64,000 nucleotides of DNA from Streptococcus parasanguinis (GTDB taxonomy: Bacteria; Bacillota; Bacilli; Lactobacillales; Streptococcaceae). The notes under the pieces are model-generated. The model made no database searches. It saw nothing but the letters and a program-made list of their open reading frames with translations, and was not told where the DNA came from. This document shows positions 7,700-17,512 of this stretch, piece after piece (within the stretch, counting starts at the first letter, position 1; each line of letters starts with the position of its first letter). Location: positions 1 through 64,000 of the forward strand of contig NZ_JALDUR010000010.1 in NCBI RefSeq assembly GCF_023109675.1. The letters run 5' to 3'. A program made the position numbers and the translations under genes.

Positions 7700-9178
7700 A
7701 TGGATACTTTATTTATTCCAGGTTGGTTGATTACTTTTGTAATCGTAGCCATTCTTGTATTGATCTTGTTGGTCAAAGGGTATGTCAATGCTAAACCCAA
7801 CGAAGTCGTGGTCATTACAGGTCTTCGGAAACAACGTCACTTGCGTGGGAAAGCTGGCTTTATGATTCCCTTTGTCGAACAACGCTCTTATCTTGATATT
7901 GAGCAATTCTCGACAGATGTTCGGACGTCAGAAGCAGTCCCAACACTTGACTTCATTAACGTCCGTGCCGATGCGGCTGTTAAATTAAAAATTGGTACAA
8001 CCGATGAAATGATTGCCCGGGCTGCAGAAAACTTCTTGAACTGGAATACGACAGATATTTCCAATTCTGTCCAAGATGTCTTGGAAGGAAACCTGCGGGA
8101 AGTGATCGGTCAGATGGAACTCCGTAAGATGGTCAATGACCGTCAAGAGTTTGCCTCAAAAGTGCAGGACAACGTAGCACCAGACTTGGCTAAAATGGGT
8201 CTAGAAGTCATCGCCTTTACGGTTCAATCCTTCTCTGATGAAGGGGGAGTCATCGATAACCTCGGGATTGAAAATGTTGAAACCATTAAGAAAGATGCCT
8301 TGATTGCCAAAGCCAAAGCAGAACGCGAACGCAAGGAAGTCGAAGCAGAACAAGATAAATTGGCCAACGACAAACGCGTCGCTGCCGATCTTGAAATCGC
8401 GCAAAAACAAAACGAATTAAAACTCAAACAAGCAGCCCTCAAGCAAGAAGCAGATATTGCCCAAGCAAAAGCAGATGCCGCTAAAGGGATTGAGGCAGAA
8501 GTGCAACGTCGTGAACAAGAGCGCGTGGCAGCCGAAGCCAATATCATGAAGCAAGAAAAAGAAGCAGAAGTCAAAGAGCGCGAAGTTAAGGTTCGTGAAC
8601 AAGAATTGGATGCCAATATCCGCAAACAAGCTGAAGCTGAAAAATATGCGCGTCAACAAGCTGCAGAAGCAGAATTGATCGAACGCCAACGCAAGGCGGA
8701 AGCAGAACTCTTCGAAACACAAAAAGAAGCCGAAGCTCGAAAAGCTCAAGCCGAAGCTGAGAAATTTGCCCAATTACAAGAGGCCGAAGCTATTGAAGCC
8801 AAAGGTCGTGCTGAGGCAGAAGCCATTCGCTTGAAACTGGAAGCTGAAGCCAAAGGTTTGGACCAAAAGGCCGAAGCGATGAAGAAAATGCAAGAAGCAG
8901 CCATTACTGAAATGGTCGTTGACAAGTTGCCTGAAATTGCGCGTGCTGTCGCAGAACCATTAACCAAGGTTGATAAGATCACCATGTACGGGGAAGGCAA
9001 TGCTTCTAAGATGGTGGGCGATATTATGCAAAGTATCGACCAAGTCTCTCAAGGAGCCGGATTTGATATTCGTCAATTGCTAGCAGGAGCCCTTGGGGTC
9101 AATATGACGGTCAATAAACTCAAAGAAGGAGAACAACCGGTCATTGAAGCAGAGGAGTTAGCTTCTAAAGAAGATTAA
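7700..9178 (+). CDS. flotillin-like SPFH protein
   Basis: The 492-residue product has an N-terminal membrane segment (about residues 6-26), an SPFH/band-7 domain (about 30-200) and a very long Ala/Glu/Lys coiled coil (about 200-410) followed by a conserved tail, the arrangement of flotillins. Such proteins oligomerise in membrane microdomains and scaffold other proteins. The frame is open 39 codons upstream, but the ATG at 7700 has AAAGGAG in front. The Glu-Ala-rich repeats create long spurious frames on the other strand. Confidence 0.9.
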   Translation: MDTLFIPGWLITFVIVAILVLILLVKGYVNAKPNEVVVITGLRKQRHLRGKAGFMIPFVEQRSYLDIEQFSTDVRTSEAVPTLDFINVRADAAVKLKIGTTDEMIARAAENFLNWNTTDISNSVQDVLEGNLREVIGQMELRKMVNDRQEFASKVQDNVAPDLAKMGLEVIAFTVQSFSDEGGVIDNLGIENVETIKKDALIAKAKAERERKEVEAEQDKLANDKRVAADLEIAQKQNELKLKQAALKQEADIAQAKADAAKGIEAEVQRREQERVAAEANIMKQEKEAEVKEREVKVREQELDANIRKQAEAEKYARQQAAEAELIERQRKAEAELFETQKEAEARKAQAEAEKFAQLQEAEAIEAKGRAEAEAIRLKLEAEAKGLDQKAEAMKKMQEAAITEMVVDKLPEIARAVAEPLTKVDKITMYGEGNASKMVGDIMQSIDQVSQGAGFDIRQLLAGALGVNMTVNKLKEGEQPVIEAEELASKED

Positions 9179-9192
9179 TGCCATTCATCAAG

Positions 9193-9222
9193 AAGTGTCT
9201 GAGAACTGTTTCTCGGGCACTT
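9193..9222 (+). terminator. terminator after flotillin gene
   Basis: AAGTGTCTGAGAA pairs with TTTCTCGGGCACTT with small mismatches, followed by TTGTTTTT. Confidence 0.7.
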
Positions 9223-9347
9223 TTGTTTTTAAGATCAAATGACTTGCATGATCTTCTCCCTCTTGGAGAAGGCGGGAAGCTATTTTCTGCTTTCTTTTGA
9301 GGAGGAAAAATGGTAGAATAAAGGCAAACTATAAAGAGGAGTGTCAC

Positions 9348-10772
9348 ATGACTAAAGCAAACTTTGGTGTTGTTGGTATGGCCGTAATGGGTCGTAACCT
9401 TGCCCTTAATATCGAATCTCGTGGCTACACAGTTGCCATTTATAACCGTAGTAAAGAAAAAACAGAAGATGTAATTGCTTGCCACCCTGATAAAAACTTT
9501 GTGCCAAGCTATGATATCGAAAGCTTCGTAAACTCAATCGAAAAACCACGTCGTATCATGCTCATGGTTCAAGCAGGACCTGGTACAGACGCAACTATCC
9601 AAGCCCTTCTTCCACACTTGGATAAAGGTGACATCTTGATCGACGGAGGAAATACTTTCTATAAAGATACCATCCGTCGTAATGAAGAATTGGCGAACTC
9701 AGGAATCAACTTTATTGGTACTGGTGTATCTGGTGGGGAAAAAGGTGCCCTTGAAGGTCCTTCAATCATGCCTGGTGGGCAAAAAGAAGCGTATGACTTG
9801 GTAGCTGACGTTCTTGAAGAAATCTCTGCAAAAGCGCCTGAAGATGGAAAACCATGTGTGACTTACATCGGTCCTGATGGAGCTGGTCACTACGTGAAAA
9901 TGGTCCACAACGGGATCGAGTACGGGGATATGCAATTGATCGCAGAAAGCTATGACCTCATGCAACACTTGCTTGGACTTTCTGCAGAAGACATGGCTGA
10001 AATCTTCACTGAATGGAACAAGGGTGAATTGGACAGCTACTTGATCGAAATCACTGCGGATATCTTGAAACGCAAAGACGACGAAGGTCAAGATGGACCA
10101 ATCGTAGACTACATCTTGGACGCTGCAGGAAACAAAGGAACTGGTAAATGGACTAGCCAATCAGCGCTTGACCTTGGTGTGCCGTTGTCACTCATCACTG
10201 AGTCAGTATTTGCCCGTTACATCTCTGCCTACAAAGAAGAACGTGTACATGCTAGCAAGGTTCTTCCAAAACCAGCTGCATTCAAATTTGAAGGAGACAA
10301 GGCTGAGTTGATCGAAAAGATTCGTCAAGCCCTTTACTTCTCAAAAATCATCTCTTACGCACAAGGTTTTGCGCAATTGCGTGTTGCTTCTAAAGAAAAC
10401 AACTGGAACTTGCCATTTGCAGACATCGCATCTATCTGGCGCGATGGATGTATCATCCGTTCTCGTTTCTTGCAAAAGATCACAGATGCTTACAACCGCG
10501 ATGCAGATCTTGCTAACCTTCTATTGGATGAGTACTTCTTGGATGTCACTGCTAAGTACCAACAATCAGTTCGTGACATTGTAGCTCTTGCTGTTCAAGC
10601 TGGTGTGCCCGTACCAACCTTCTCAGCAGCCATCACTTACTTTGATAGCTACCGTTCAGCGGATCTTCCAGCGAACTTGATCCAAGCACAACGTGACTAC
10701 TTTGGTGCTCACACATACAAACGTAAAGACAAAGAAGGTACCTTCCACTATTCTTGGTACGACGAAAAATAA
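9348..10772 (+). CDS. gnd: 6-phosphogluconate dehydrogenase, decarboxylating
   Basis: Gnd oxidises 6-phosphogluconate to ribulose 5-phosphate and CO2 with NADP+, the last oxidative step of the pentose phosphate pathway. The 474-residue product starts with the Rossmann motif [13 protein letters not shown] (about residues 6-18) and carries the substrate motif [21 protein letters not shown] (about 125-145) and the lysine region [17 protein letters not shown]. The ATG at 9348 follows AGAGGAG. It is followed after 9 bp by the ritR-type regulator, an arrangement known from pneumococcus. Confidence 0.97.
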   Translation: MTKANFGVVGMAVMGRNLALNIESRGYTVAIYNRSKEKTEDVIACHPDKNFVPSYDIESFVNSIEKPRRIMLMVQAGPGTDATIQALLPHLDKGDILIDGGNTFYKDTIRRNEELANSGINFIGTGVSGGEKGALEGPSIMPGGQKEAYDLVADVLEEISAKAPEDGKPCVTYIGPDGAGHYVKMVHNGIEYGDMQLIAESYDLMQHLLGLSAEDMAEIFTEWNKGELDSYLIEITADILKRKDDEGQDGPIVDYILDAAGNKGTGKWTSQSALDLGVPLSLITESVFARYISAYKEERVHASKVLPKPAAFKFEGDKAELIEKIRQALYFSKIISYAQGFAQLRVASKENNWNLPFADIASIWRDGCIIRSRFLQKITDAYNRDADLANLLLDEYFLDVTAKYQQSVRDIVALAVQAGVPVPTFSAAITYFDSYRSADLPANLIQAQRDYFGAHTYKRKDKEGTFHYSWYDEK

Positions 10773-10781
10773 TCTTGCTCT

Positions 10782-11480
10782 ATGGTCAAACGAGTTCTAC
10801 TAGTAGAAAATGAGAATCAAATCGCTCGCTTCATTGATTTGGAACTTCAAAAAGAGGGGTATCAAGTTGATGTGGTCGAGGATGGAAAAGCGGGTCTGGC
10901 CTTGATTGCTGCGACCAAATATGATCTGATCTTGTTTAATTACGATCTGTCAGATATGTCTGGTGAAACATTCGCAGAGGAAATCAGTCGGATTCGCCCA
11001 GCTTCTGTTTTGATTGTTTTGGATAGCCGCGAAAAAATTGCTGAGCACAAAGAGAGTATTCAGCGCTTTGCCGTTTCCTATATGGTCAAACCCTTTATTA
11101 TCAGCGATTTGGTAGATAAGATCACAGCCATTTTTAGAGGACGTGATTATATTGACCAACATTGTAGTCAGATGAAAATCCCAACATCATACCGCAATTT
11201 GCGCATTGATGTGGAACACCATACCGTCTATCGTGGGAAAGACATGATTAGTTTGACCCGCAGAGAGTATGATCTCCTGGCGACCCTGATGGGGAGCAAG
11301 GGAGTGGTGACACGAGATCAGTTATTGGAAAGTGTCTGGAAGTACGAGAGTACAGGTGAGACTAATATTGTGGACGTCTATATCCGGTATCTTCGTGGGA
11401 AAATTGATCTACCAGGTCAAAAAAGCTATATTAAGACCGTTCGTGGGATTGGCTATGCCATGCAAGACGCATTAGAATAA
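10782..11480 (+). CDS. ritR: orphan response regulator RitR
   Basis: An OmpR-type regulator of 232 residues: receiver domain about 1-115, linker, and winged-helix DNA-binding domain about 135-230. The usual phospho-acceptor Asp is Asn at residue 53 (ILFNYDL), and Cys is present at residue 128 (DQHCSQ). In S. pneumoniae RitR has exactly these two residues, is not phosphorylated, and uses Cys128 as an oxidation switch to repress iron uptake. No histidine kinase lies nearby. Being behind gnd couples it to NADPH-producing metabolism. Confidence 0.93.
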   Translation: MVKRVLLVENENQIARFIDLELQKEGYQVDVVEDGKAGLALIAATKYDLILFNYDLSDMSGETFAEEISRIRPASVLIVLDSREKIAEHKESIQRFAVSYMVKPFIISDLVDKITAIFRGRDYIDQHCSQMKIPTSYRNLRIDVEHHTVYRGKDMISLTRREYDLLATLMGSKGVVTRDQLLESVWKYESTGETNIVDVYIRYLRGKIDLPGQKSYIKTVRGIGYAMQDALE

Positions 11481-11515
11481 AACATTCGAACCCTTAGAGG
11501 GTTCGAATGTTTTTA
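11481..11515 (+). terminator. terminator of gnd-ritR
   Basis: A perfect 13-bp stem (11481-11493 with 11499-11511) is followed by a T-run. It starts within the last bases of the ritR region. Confidence 0.9.
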
Positions 11516-11524
11516 TACTTCAAG

Positions 11525-11667
11525 GGAAACGTTTGCGTCGAAAAAGAATGAGTTTTAAAAAGAATATGGCTTAAAAAAGATAAAATTTGGAGAAAAAAAT
11601 GAATGTAAGGCTTTACAAATTTTTAAAATATGGTATACTAGAAACAAATTAAGCGCAAACGTTTTCT
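11525..11667 (+). promoter_or_regulatory. promoter of the glucose PTS gene with two cre-like sites
   Basis: TTTACA at 11612-11617 and TATACT at 11634-11639 are 16 bp apart. Two sequences with the core AAACGTTT lie at 11525-11540 (GGAAACGTTTGCGTCG) and 11652-11667 (AGCGCAAACGTTTTCT), one about 70 bp upstream of the -35 and one just after the expected transcription start. They fit CcpA cre sites or an operator of another LacI-family regulator. Two sites flanking the promoter allow looping repression. Confidence 0.6.
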
Positions 11668-11701
11668 TAAAACAAAGCCTTAAACAATATAAGGAGGTTG
11701 A

Positions 11702-13897
11702 ATGATGAACAAAGGATCATTCAAAAGTTTATTTAGCTTTGAATTCTGGCAGAAGTTCGGTAAGGCCTTGATGGTCGTTATCGCTGTCATGCCAGCGGCT
11801 GGGTTGATGATTTCAATCGGGAAATCTATCCCTATGATCAACCCGAATTTATCTCCACTTGTTATTACAGGTGGAATTCTCGAACAAATCGGTTGGGGGG
11901 TTATCGGAAACCTTCACATCCTCTTTGCCCTTGCTATCGGTGGTAGCTGGGCCAAAGAACGTGCAGGGGGTGCCTTTGCAGCTGGTCTCTCTTTCATCTT
12001 GATTAACCGTATTACCGGTGCAGTTTTCGGAGTGACATCTGCAATGTTAGCTGATAAGGCTGCTACGGTTCACACAATCTTCGGTGGATCAATTAAAGTT
12101 GCGGACTACTTTATCAGTGTTCTTGAAGCTCCAGCTCTTAATATGGGGGTATTTGTAGGGATTATCTCAGGTTTCGTTGGAGCAACTGCCTTCAATAAAT
12201 ACTACAACTACCGTAAACTCCCAGAAGCCCTTTCTTTCTTCAACGGGAAACGCTTTGTACCATTCGTTGTTATCGTTCGTTCAGCTCTTACAGCCTTGGT
12301 TTTGTCAGCCTTGTGGCCAGTAGTTCAATCAGGAATTAATGGATTTGGTGTTTGGATCGCCAACTCACAATCAACAGCTCCAGTATTGGCACCATTCTTG
12401 TTTGGTACCTTGGAACGTCTTCTCTTGCCGTTTGGTCTTCACCACATGTTGACCATTCCAATCAACTATACTCAATTGGGTGGTAGCTACCAAGTTCTTA
12501 CAGGTGCTGCCAAAGGAACAACTGTATTTGGACAAGATCCACTTTGGTTGGCTTGGGTAACAGACCTTGTCAACTTGAAGAAAGCTGATCCTAGCCAATA
12601 CCAACACTTGCTTCATGCTTACACACCAGCTCGTTTCAAAGTTGGTCAAATGATCGGATCATTTGGTATTTTGATGGGGATTGTGGTTGCCATCTACCGC
12701 AATGTGGATCCAGATAAAAAAGAAAAATACAAAGGGATGCTTTTTGCAACTGCCCTTGCAACATTCTTGACAGGTGTAACAGAACCAATTGAATACATGT
12801 TCATGTTTATTGCTACACCATTGTACATCATCTATGCTCTTGTTCAAGGGGCTGCCTTTGCAATGGCTGACTTGGTTAACCTTCGAGTTCACTCATTCGG
12901 TTCAATCGAATTCTTGACACGTACCCCAATGGCCATCAACGCTGGTTTGGCATTAGATATCTTTAACTTTGTATGGGTAACAGTCCTCTTTGGATTTATC
13001 ATGTACTTCATTGCCAACTTCATGATTAAGAAATTCAATTATGCGACTCCAGGACGTAACGGTAACTATGAACAAAATGATGATGCCCCTTCAGGAGATG
13101 GTGCAGCAGCAGGTGCTGCTACAAGCTCAGCAAGCTCACAAGTCATTAACATTATCAACCTTCTTGGTGGACGTGCTAACATCGTCGACGTTGACGCATG
13201 TATGACTCGTCTTCGTGTAACCGTTAAGGACGCTGAAAAAGTCGGAACAGAAGAACAATGGAAAGCTGAAGGCGCTATGGGTCTTGTCATGAAAGGACAA
13301 GGGGTCCAAGCGATCTACGGACCTAAAGCTGACGTATTGAAATCTGATATCCAAGACGTTCTTGATTCAGGTGAAGTCATTCCTGAAACACTTCCTAGCC
13401 AAATGACAGCAGTTCAAAAGGCTGAAGCAACCTTTAAAGGGGTAACTGATGAAGTTCACTCTGTTGCAGATGGTGAAGTGATCAACATCGAAGATGTGAA
13501 AGATCCTGTATTCTCACAAAAAATGATGGGAGACGGATTTGCAGTTGAGCCTGAAAATGGCCACATCGTTTCACCAGTTGCTGGTAAAGTTACTAGTGTC
13601 TTCCCAACCAAACATGCCCTTGGTTTGGTAACAGATAATGGTTTGGAAGTCTTGGTTCACATCGGTCTAGATACTGTTAGTCTTGAAGGAAAACCATTTG
13701 AGGTTAAAGTTTCTGAAGGTCAAACAGTGGCTGCTGGAGACCTCTTGGTAGAAGCAGACCTTGATGCGATCCGTGCAGCTGGTCGTGAAACTTCAACAAT
13801 TGTTGTCTTCACAAATGCAGATGCGATTAAATCCGTTAAGGTCGAACATACTGGTAAATTGGCAGCAAATGCGCCAGTTGCAACAGTAGAATTATAA
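11702..13897 (+). CDS. ptsG: glucose-type PTS transporter, IICBA fusion
   Basis: A single 731-residue protein carries all three sugar-specific PTS parts: a membrane IIC domain (about 1-430, with GVTEPIEYMFMF near 360), a IIB domain with phospho-Cys500 (VDACMTRLRV) and a IIA domain with phospho-His653 (VLVHIGLDTV). It takes up and phosphorylates glucose or a related sugar at the expense of PEP. Domain order and length match the streptococcal glucose permease. An AGGAGG site precedes the double ATG. Confidence 0.9.
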   Translation: MMNKGSFKSLFSFEFWQKFGKALMVVIAVMPAAGLMISIGKSIPMINPNLSPLVITGGILEQIGWGVIGNLHILFALAIGGSWAKERAGGAFAAGLSFILINRITGAVFGVTSAMLADKAATVHTIFGGSIKVADYFISVLEAPALNMGVFVGIISGFVGATAFNKYYNYRKLPEALSFFNGKRFVPFVVIVRSALTALVLSALWPVVQSGINGFGVWIANSQSTAPVLAPFLFGTLERLLLPFGLHHMLTIPINYTQLGGSYQVLTGAAKGTTVFGQDPLWLAWVTDLVNLKKADPSQYQHLLHAYTPARFKVGQMIGSFGILMGIVVAIYRNVDPDKKEKYKGMLFATALATFLTGVTEPIEYMFMFIATPLYIIYALVQGAAFAMADLVNLRVHSFGSIEFLTRTPMAINAGLALDIFNFVWVTVLFGFIMYFIANFMIKKFNYATPGRNGNYEQNDDAPSGDGAAAGAATSSASSQVINIINLLGGRANIVDVDACMTRLRVTVKDAEKVGTEEQWKAEGAMGLVMKGQGVQAIYGPKADVLKSDIQDVLDSGEVIPETLPSQMTAVQKAEATFKGVTDEVHSVADGEVINIEDVKDPVFSQKMMGDGFAVEPENGHIVSPVAGKVTSVFPTKHALGLVTDNGLEVLVHIGLDTVSLEGKPFEVKVSEGQTVAAGDLLVEADLDAIRAAGRETSTIVVFTNADAIKSVKVEHTGKLAANAPVATVEL

Positions 13898-13904
13898 GAG
13901 ACGT

Positions 13905-13949
13905 CGGCAAAGAAAATGAGGTTGGGGCAGTGCACCCGGCCTCTTGCCG
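13905..13949 (+). terminator. terminator of ptsG
   Basis: CGGCAA and TTGCCG close a larger hairpin that contains an inner GAGG...CCTC stem with GGG/CCC; TTTCTTG follows. Confidence 0.7.
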
Positions 13950-13982
13950 TTTCTTGATTTGGAGAGAAGGAGAAATCAGGGG

Positions 13983-14795
13983 ATGAAATTTTTAACATTA
14001 AATTCCCATAGTTGGATGGAAGAGAATGCTCAGCAAAAATTTGAAACCCTCAAGGAACAAATTTTAGAAGCGCAATATGATGTGATCTGTTTCCAAGAGG
14101 TCAATCAAGAAATGGCCTCAGAAGCAGTCGAAACAGATGAGTATTATCAAGCTTTGCCATCAGCTGTAGCCATTCACAAAGATCACTTTGTTCGCGTATT
14201 GGTAGAAGAGTTAGCTGCTCAAGGACTCCATTATTATTGGACTTGGGCCTACAACCATATTGGTTATGATCATCTCAATGAGGGTGTAGCGGTTCTTTCG
14301 CGTCAACCCTTGAAGGCGGATGAGATTTTGGTATCCAATATGGATGACCCAACGGACTATCATACGCGTCAAGTGGCCGTTGCCCATACAAGTGTGGATG
14401 GCAAAGAAATTGCTGTTGCCAGCGTCCATCTTTCTTGGTGGGACAAAGGTTTCCAATTTGAGTGGCCACGCATTGAGAACTACTTCAGCCAAGTAGGCAA
14501 ACCCTTTATTCTAGCTGGTGATTTCAATAATCCTGCTGGTCAAGAAGGGTATGAGACGATTCTATCCAGTTCCCTTAAACTTCAAGACAGCTTTATAGAA
14601 GCCAAAGAAACAAAGGGGACTTATACTGTAGGCCCTGGAATCGATGGCTGGACGGACAATCAAGTTCCATTGCGAATCGATTACATCTTTGCAAGTCCAG
14701 AATGGGACATCCAGCGTCTACATGTCATTTTTGATGGTCAAAACAAAGCCCATGTCAGTGATCACTATGGCTTAGAAGCTGAATTGTCACTTTAA
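13983..14795 (+). CDS. endonuclease/exonuclease/phosphatase family enzyme
   Basis: A 270-residue protein of the EEP superfamily, metal-dependent phosphodiesterases. Visible motifs: LTLNSHSW at the start, CFQEVNQE (about 41-48, metal-binding Glu), VASVHLSWWD (about 144-153), LAGDFNNP (about 180-187) and VSDHYGLEA near the end (catalytic Asp-His). There is no signal peptide, so it acts in the cytoplasm. The true target is unknown. The ATG at 13983 follows GAGAAATCAGGGG. It is flanked by terminators and so is monocistronic. Confidence 0.85.
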   Translation: MKFLTLNSHSWMEENAQQKFETLKEQILEAQYDVICFQEVNQEMASEAVETDEYYQALPSAVAIHKDHFVRVLVEELAAQGLHYYWTWAYNHIGYDHLNEGVAVLSRQPLKADEILVSNMDDPTDYHTRQVAVAHTSVDGKEIAVASVHLSWWDKGFQFEWPRIENYFSQVGKPFILAGDFNNPAGQEGYETILSSSLKLQDSFIEAKETKGTYTVGPGIDGWTDNQVPLRIDYIFASPEWDIQRLHVIFDGQNKAHVSDHYGLEAELSL

Positions 14796-14804
14796 TATTA
14801 ACGG

Positions 14805-14853
14805 AGAGTCGAAAGGAAAACGATTTTATTCAATCGTCCTTCGACTCTTTTTT
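14805..14853 (+). terminator. terminator of the EEP enzyme gene
   Basis: AGAGTCGAAAGGA pairs with TCCTTCGACTCT around an inner CGATT/AATCG stem, followed by six T. Confidence 0.9.
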
Positions 14854-14959
14854 ATGGATCAATGAGGAGCAAGCATAGGGGATTCTCCTGTTCTTCTGCT
14901 TTCTTTACGATTCAATTTATGGTAAAATGAAGTGTTAAAACAGTTTAAGGAGGTAGCAA

Positions 14960-15433
14960 ATGCGTTGTCCAAAATGTGGTGGAAGTAAGTCTAGTGTGGT
15001 GGATAGTCGACAAGCTGAAGATGGGAACACCATCCGTCGTCGCAGGGAATGCGAAGAGTGCCATTATCGCTTTACTACCTACGAGCGAGTGGAAGAGCGG
15101 ACCCTAGTGGTTGTCAAAAAGGATGGGACACGCGAGCAATTTTCTCGTGATAAAATCTTTAACGGTATTATCCGCTCGGCTCAAAAACGGCCTGTTTCTA
15201 GTGACGAAATCGAAGAAATTGTAAACCGAATAGAGCAAAAGGTTCGGAGCCAAAGTGATAATGAAATCAACAGTGAGTATATTGGTTCGTTGGTCATGGA
15301 TGAGTTAGCAGATCTAGATGAGATCACCTATGTCCGTTTTGCTAGTGTTTACCGGAGTTTCAAGGATGTCGGTGAGTTAGAAACCCTCTTGAAACAAATT
15401 ACGAAGGGAACCAAGAAGAAAAAGGAAAAATAG
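14960..15433 (+). CDS. nrdR: transcriptional repressor NrdR
   Basis: NrdR represses ribonucleotide reductase genes when (d)ATP is bound. The 157-residue product has the zinc ribbon CPKC...CEEC (residues 3-6 and 31-34) and an ATP-cone domain (about 46-136). Length is typical. AAGGAGG lies 6 bp before the ATG; TAAAAT at 14923-14928 is the likely -10. It leads the operon nrdR-dnaB-dnaI-nitroreductase-der, linking nucleotide supply to replication initiation. Confidence 0.97.
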   Translation: MRCPKCGGSKSSVVDSRQAEDGNTIRRRRECEECHYRFTTYERVEERTLVVVKKDGTREQFSRDKIFNGIIRSAQKRPVSSDEIEEIVNRIEQKVRSQSDNEINSEYIGSLVMDELADLDEITYVRFASVYRSFKDVGELETLLKQITKGTKKKKEK

Positions 15434-16612
15434 ATGAAGCCCAATACGCCTTTCGCATTTTTAAAAAATAATCTTCTTCCACCGGCAGGGGCTGCATTGG
15501 AGCAGTATTACCTGCCTATTTTAGAGACGGAAACGGCAGCAGTTTATCGTTATCTGCTCGCCTCTTATGATCAGGGTGAAAAACAATATTTACTTGCTCA
15601 AATCCTCAATCACTTGAATATAGGATTTCCACAGTTGCTACTCGCTTTTGATCGTTTAATTGCCATGGGGTTGATCGATCTCTATGAGGAAGAAGTTGGG
15701 ATCACCATCCAATTACATGCTCCTCTTGAGGCAGAACAATTTTTTTCGAATGCTGTTTTCAAACGCTTGCTTGAAAAAAAGATTGGGGAAAAGGCCGTGG
15801 AGGATCTGCTCCCAGCACGCTCTTTAGGGACTAGACGGCAAGTTTCCTTCTCGCAAGTCTTTGGACTAGATGCTGGGGAGGCGACCGTTCTTCCAAGCAA
15901 GAAACAGCAGTTTGATATGGAGATGTTTAAGCGAATGATGGGGCGTGATGGGCTTCGTTTTGCGGATGAAGGAGAAGCAACCCTAGCCCTCTTTGCCATC
16001 GCAGAAGAGCAACAATGGACCTGGTATGAAACCTATCTCCTAGCAAAAGAAACAGCTGTAGACCGGATTGTCTCTCCAAAGAGAATGAAGCAAAAGTTGG
16101 CTCAGGCGAGCCAGGAGCAACCCCGCATGTCCTATAGCCGTCAGGAAGAAACCATTCTGAGGGAAGCTAAGGCAAAATCCAGCCTACAATTTCTAGCGGA
16201 GATTAAGAAGGCGCGCAATGCGACCATTACGCAGAGCGAACGCAAGACTTTATCCAAGTTAGCTGATCTAGGCTTATTAGATGAGGTGATCAATATCATC
16301 TTATTGTTGACCTTTAATAAGACCCAGTCTGCTAATCTCAATGAAAAGTATGCTTTGAAGGTAGGAAATGATTTTTCTTATCAAGGGGTCAACAGTGCAG
16401 AACTAGCGATTTTAAAAGTTCGAGAACGCCAGGAACAAGCTAAGGCTCAAGGAAACAAGGGAACGAGTCCTACATCAGCCAAGAGCAAGCACAGCAATGT
16501 TCCCAAGTGGAGCCAACCAAACTATCAAAATCAAACCAGTCAAGCAGAAAAGGTGGATCTTGCTAAAGAGAAACAACGCCTGTTAGAAAAACTGAATCAA
16601 GGAGGTGAGTAG
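15434..16612 (+). CDS. dnaB: replication initiation / membrane attachment protein DnaB
   Basis: This is the Gram-positive DnaB primosome protein (DnaD family), not the replicative helicase; it helps load the helicase together with DnaI and DnaD. The 392-residue product has the expected length, helical DnaD-like regions and a charged C-terminal tail rich in Gln, Lys and Ser. It begins immediately after the nrdR stop and precedes dnaI without a gap, the standard Firmicutes order. Confidence 0.92.
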   Translation: MKPNTPFAFLKNNLLPPAGAALEQYYLPILETETAAVYRYLLASYDQGEKQYLLAQILNHLNIGFPQLLLAFDRLIAMGLIDLYEEEVGITIQLHAPLEAEQFFSNAVFKRLLEKKIGEKAVEDLLPARSLGTRRQVSFSQVFGLDAGEATVLPSKKQQFDMEMFKRMMGRDGLRFADEGEATLALFAIAEEQQWTWYETYLLAKETAVDRIVSPKRMKQKLAQASQEQPRMSYSRQEETILREAKAKSSLQFLAEIKKARNATITQSERKTLSKLADLGLLDEVINIILLLTFNKTQSANLNEKYALKVGNDFSYQGVNSAELAILKVRERQEQAKAQGNKGTSPTSAKSKHSNVPKWSQPNYQNQTSQAEKVDLAKEKQRLLEKLNQGGE

Positions 16613-17512
16613 ATGGAAAGTGTAGGTCAAACCATGTCTCACATGAACCGTGTGCGTCAATTTAACTATGAGGATTTGGTCGCACAGATCTTGGCAGACC
16701 AAGAAGTGGCTGCCTTTATCAAGGACCAGTCTTTGTCTGAACAAGAAATTCGACGGAGTATTTCAAAATTTAATCAATACATTAGTGAACGCAACCGTTT
16801 CTTATTGGGAGATCCGGATTATATAGCCAAAGGTTATAAGCCCATCCTCACCATGAATGAAGGCTATGCGGATGTCGCTTATGAGGAAACGCCAGAGTTA
16901 GTCGAAGCCCAAAAACGAGCTGCGATCAACCAACGTCTCAACTTGATCAATCTCCCTTCAACCTTGAAAGAAGCGAGTCTAGCCAAGGTAGAGCTCGACG
17001 ATAAGGGAAGATTTGTGGCCTTTGAGGAATTAGCTAATTTTGTGGCCAACTATCCGGAATATCAAAAGGGGATCTACCTCTATGGTGATTTTGGAGTAGG
17101 AAAGAGCTACATGATGGCAGCCTTGGCTCATGATTTATCCGAAAAACGTCAGGCCTCTACCACTCTACTACATTTCCCAAGTTTTGCGATCGATGTCAAA
17201 AATGCCATCAGTTCAGGCTTGGTCAAAGAAACCGTCGATCAGGTGAAAAAAGCCGAAATTTTAATTCTCGATGATATCGGTGCGGAACAGATGTCAGCCT
17301 GGGTGCGAGATGAAATCTTACAGGTGATTCTGCAGCACCGGATGCAGGAAAATCTCCCAACCTTCTTTACTTCTAACTTTAATTTTGAAGAGTTGGAACG
17401 TCATTTTGCGGCTTCGCGCAACGGGGATGAAACCTGGCAGGCCAAACGTGTCATGGAGCGCGTGAAATTTTTAGCCAAGGAAATCCATTTGGAAGGAGTC
17501 AATCGCCGATGA
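16613..17512 (+). CDS. dnaI: primosomal helicase loader DnaI
   Basis: DnaI is an AAA+ ATPase that loads the replicative helicase. The 299-residue product has an N-terminal zinc-domain region and an ATPase domain with Walker A GDFGVGKSY (about 157-165) and Walker B ILILDDIGAEQ (about 218-228). A GGAGG site lies in the end of dnaB. Its stop overlaps the start of the next gene by 4 bp. Confidence 0.95.
   Translation: MESVGQTMSHMNRVRQFNYEDLVAQILADQEVAAFIKDQSLSEQEIRRSISKFNQYISERNRFLLGDPDYIAKGYKPILTMNEGYADVAYEETPELVEAQKRAAINQRLNLINLPSTLKEASLAKVELDDKGRFVAFEELANFVANYPEYQKGIYLYGDFGVGKSYMMAALAHDLSEKRQASTTLLHFPSFAIDVKNAISSGLVKETVDQVKKAEILILDDIGAEQMSAWVRDEILQVILQHRMQENLPTFFTSNFNFEELERHFAASRNGDETWQAKRVMERVKFLAKEIHLEGVNRR

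Noticed and set aside
8224..8773. Two long minus-strand frames (133 and 118 codons) opposite the flotillin gene
   Set aside because: They mirror the Ala/Glu/Lys-repetitive coiled coil, whose codons rarely give stops on the other strand; no ribosome binding sites.
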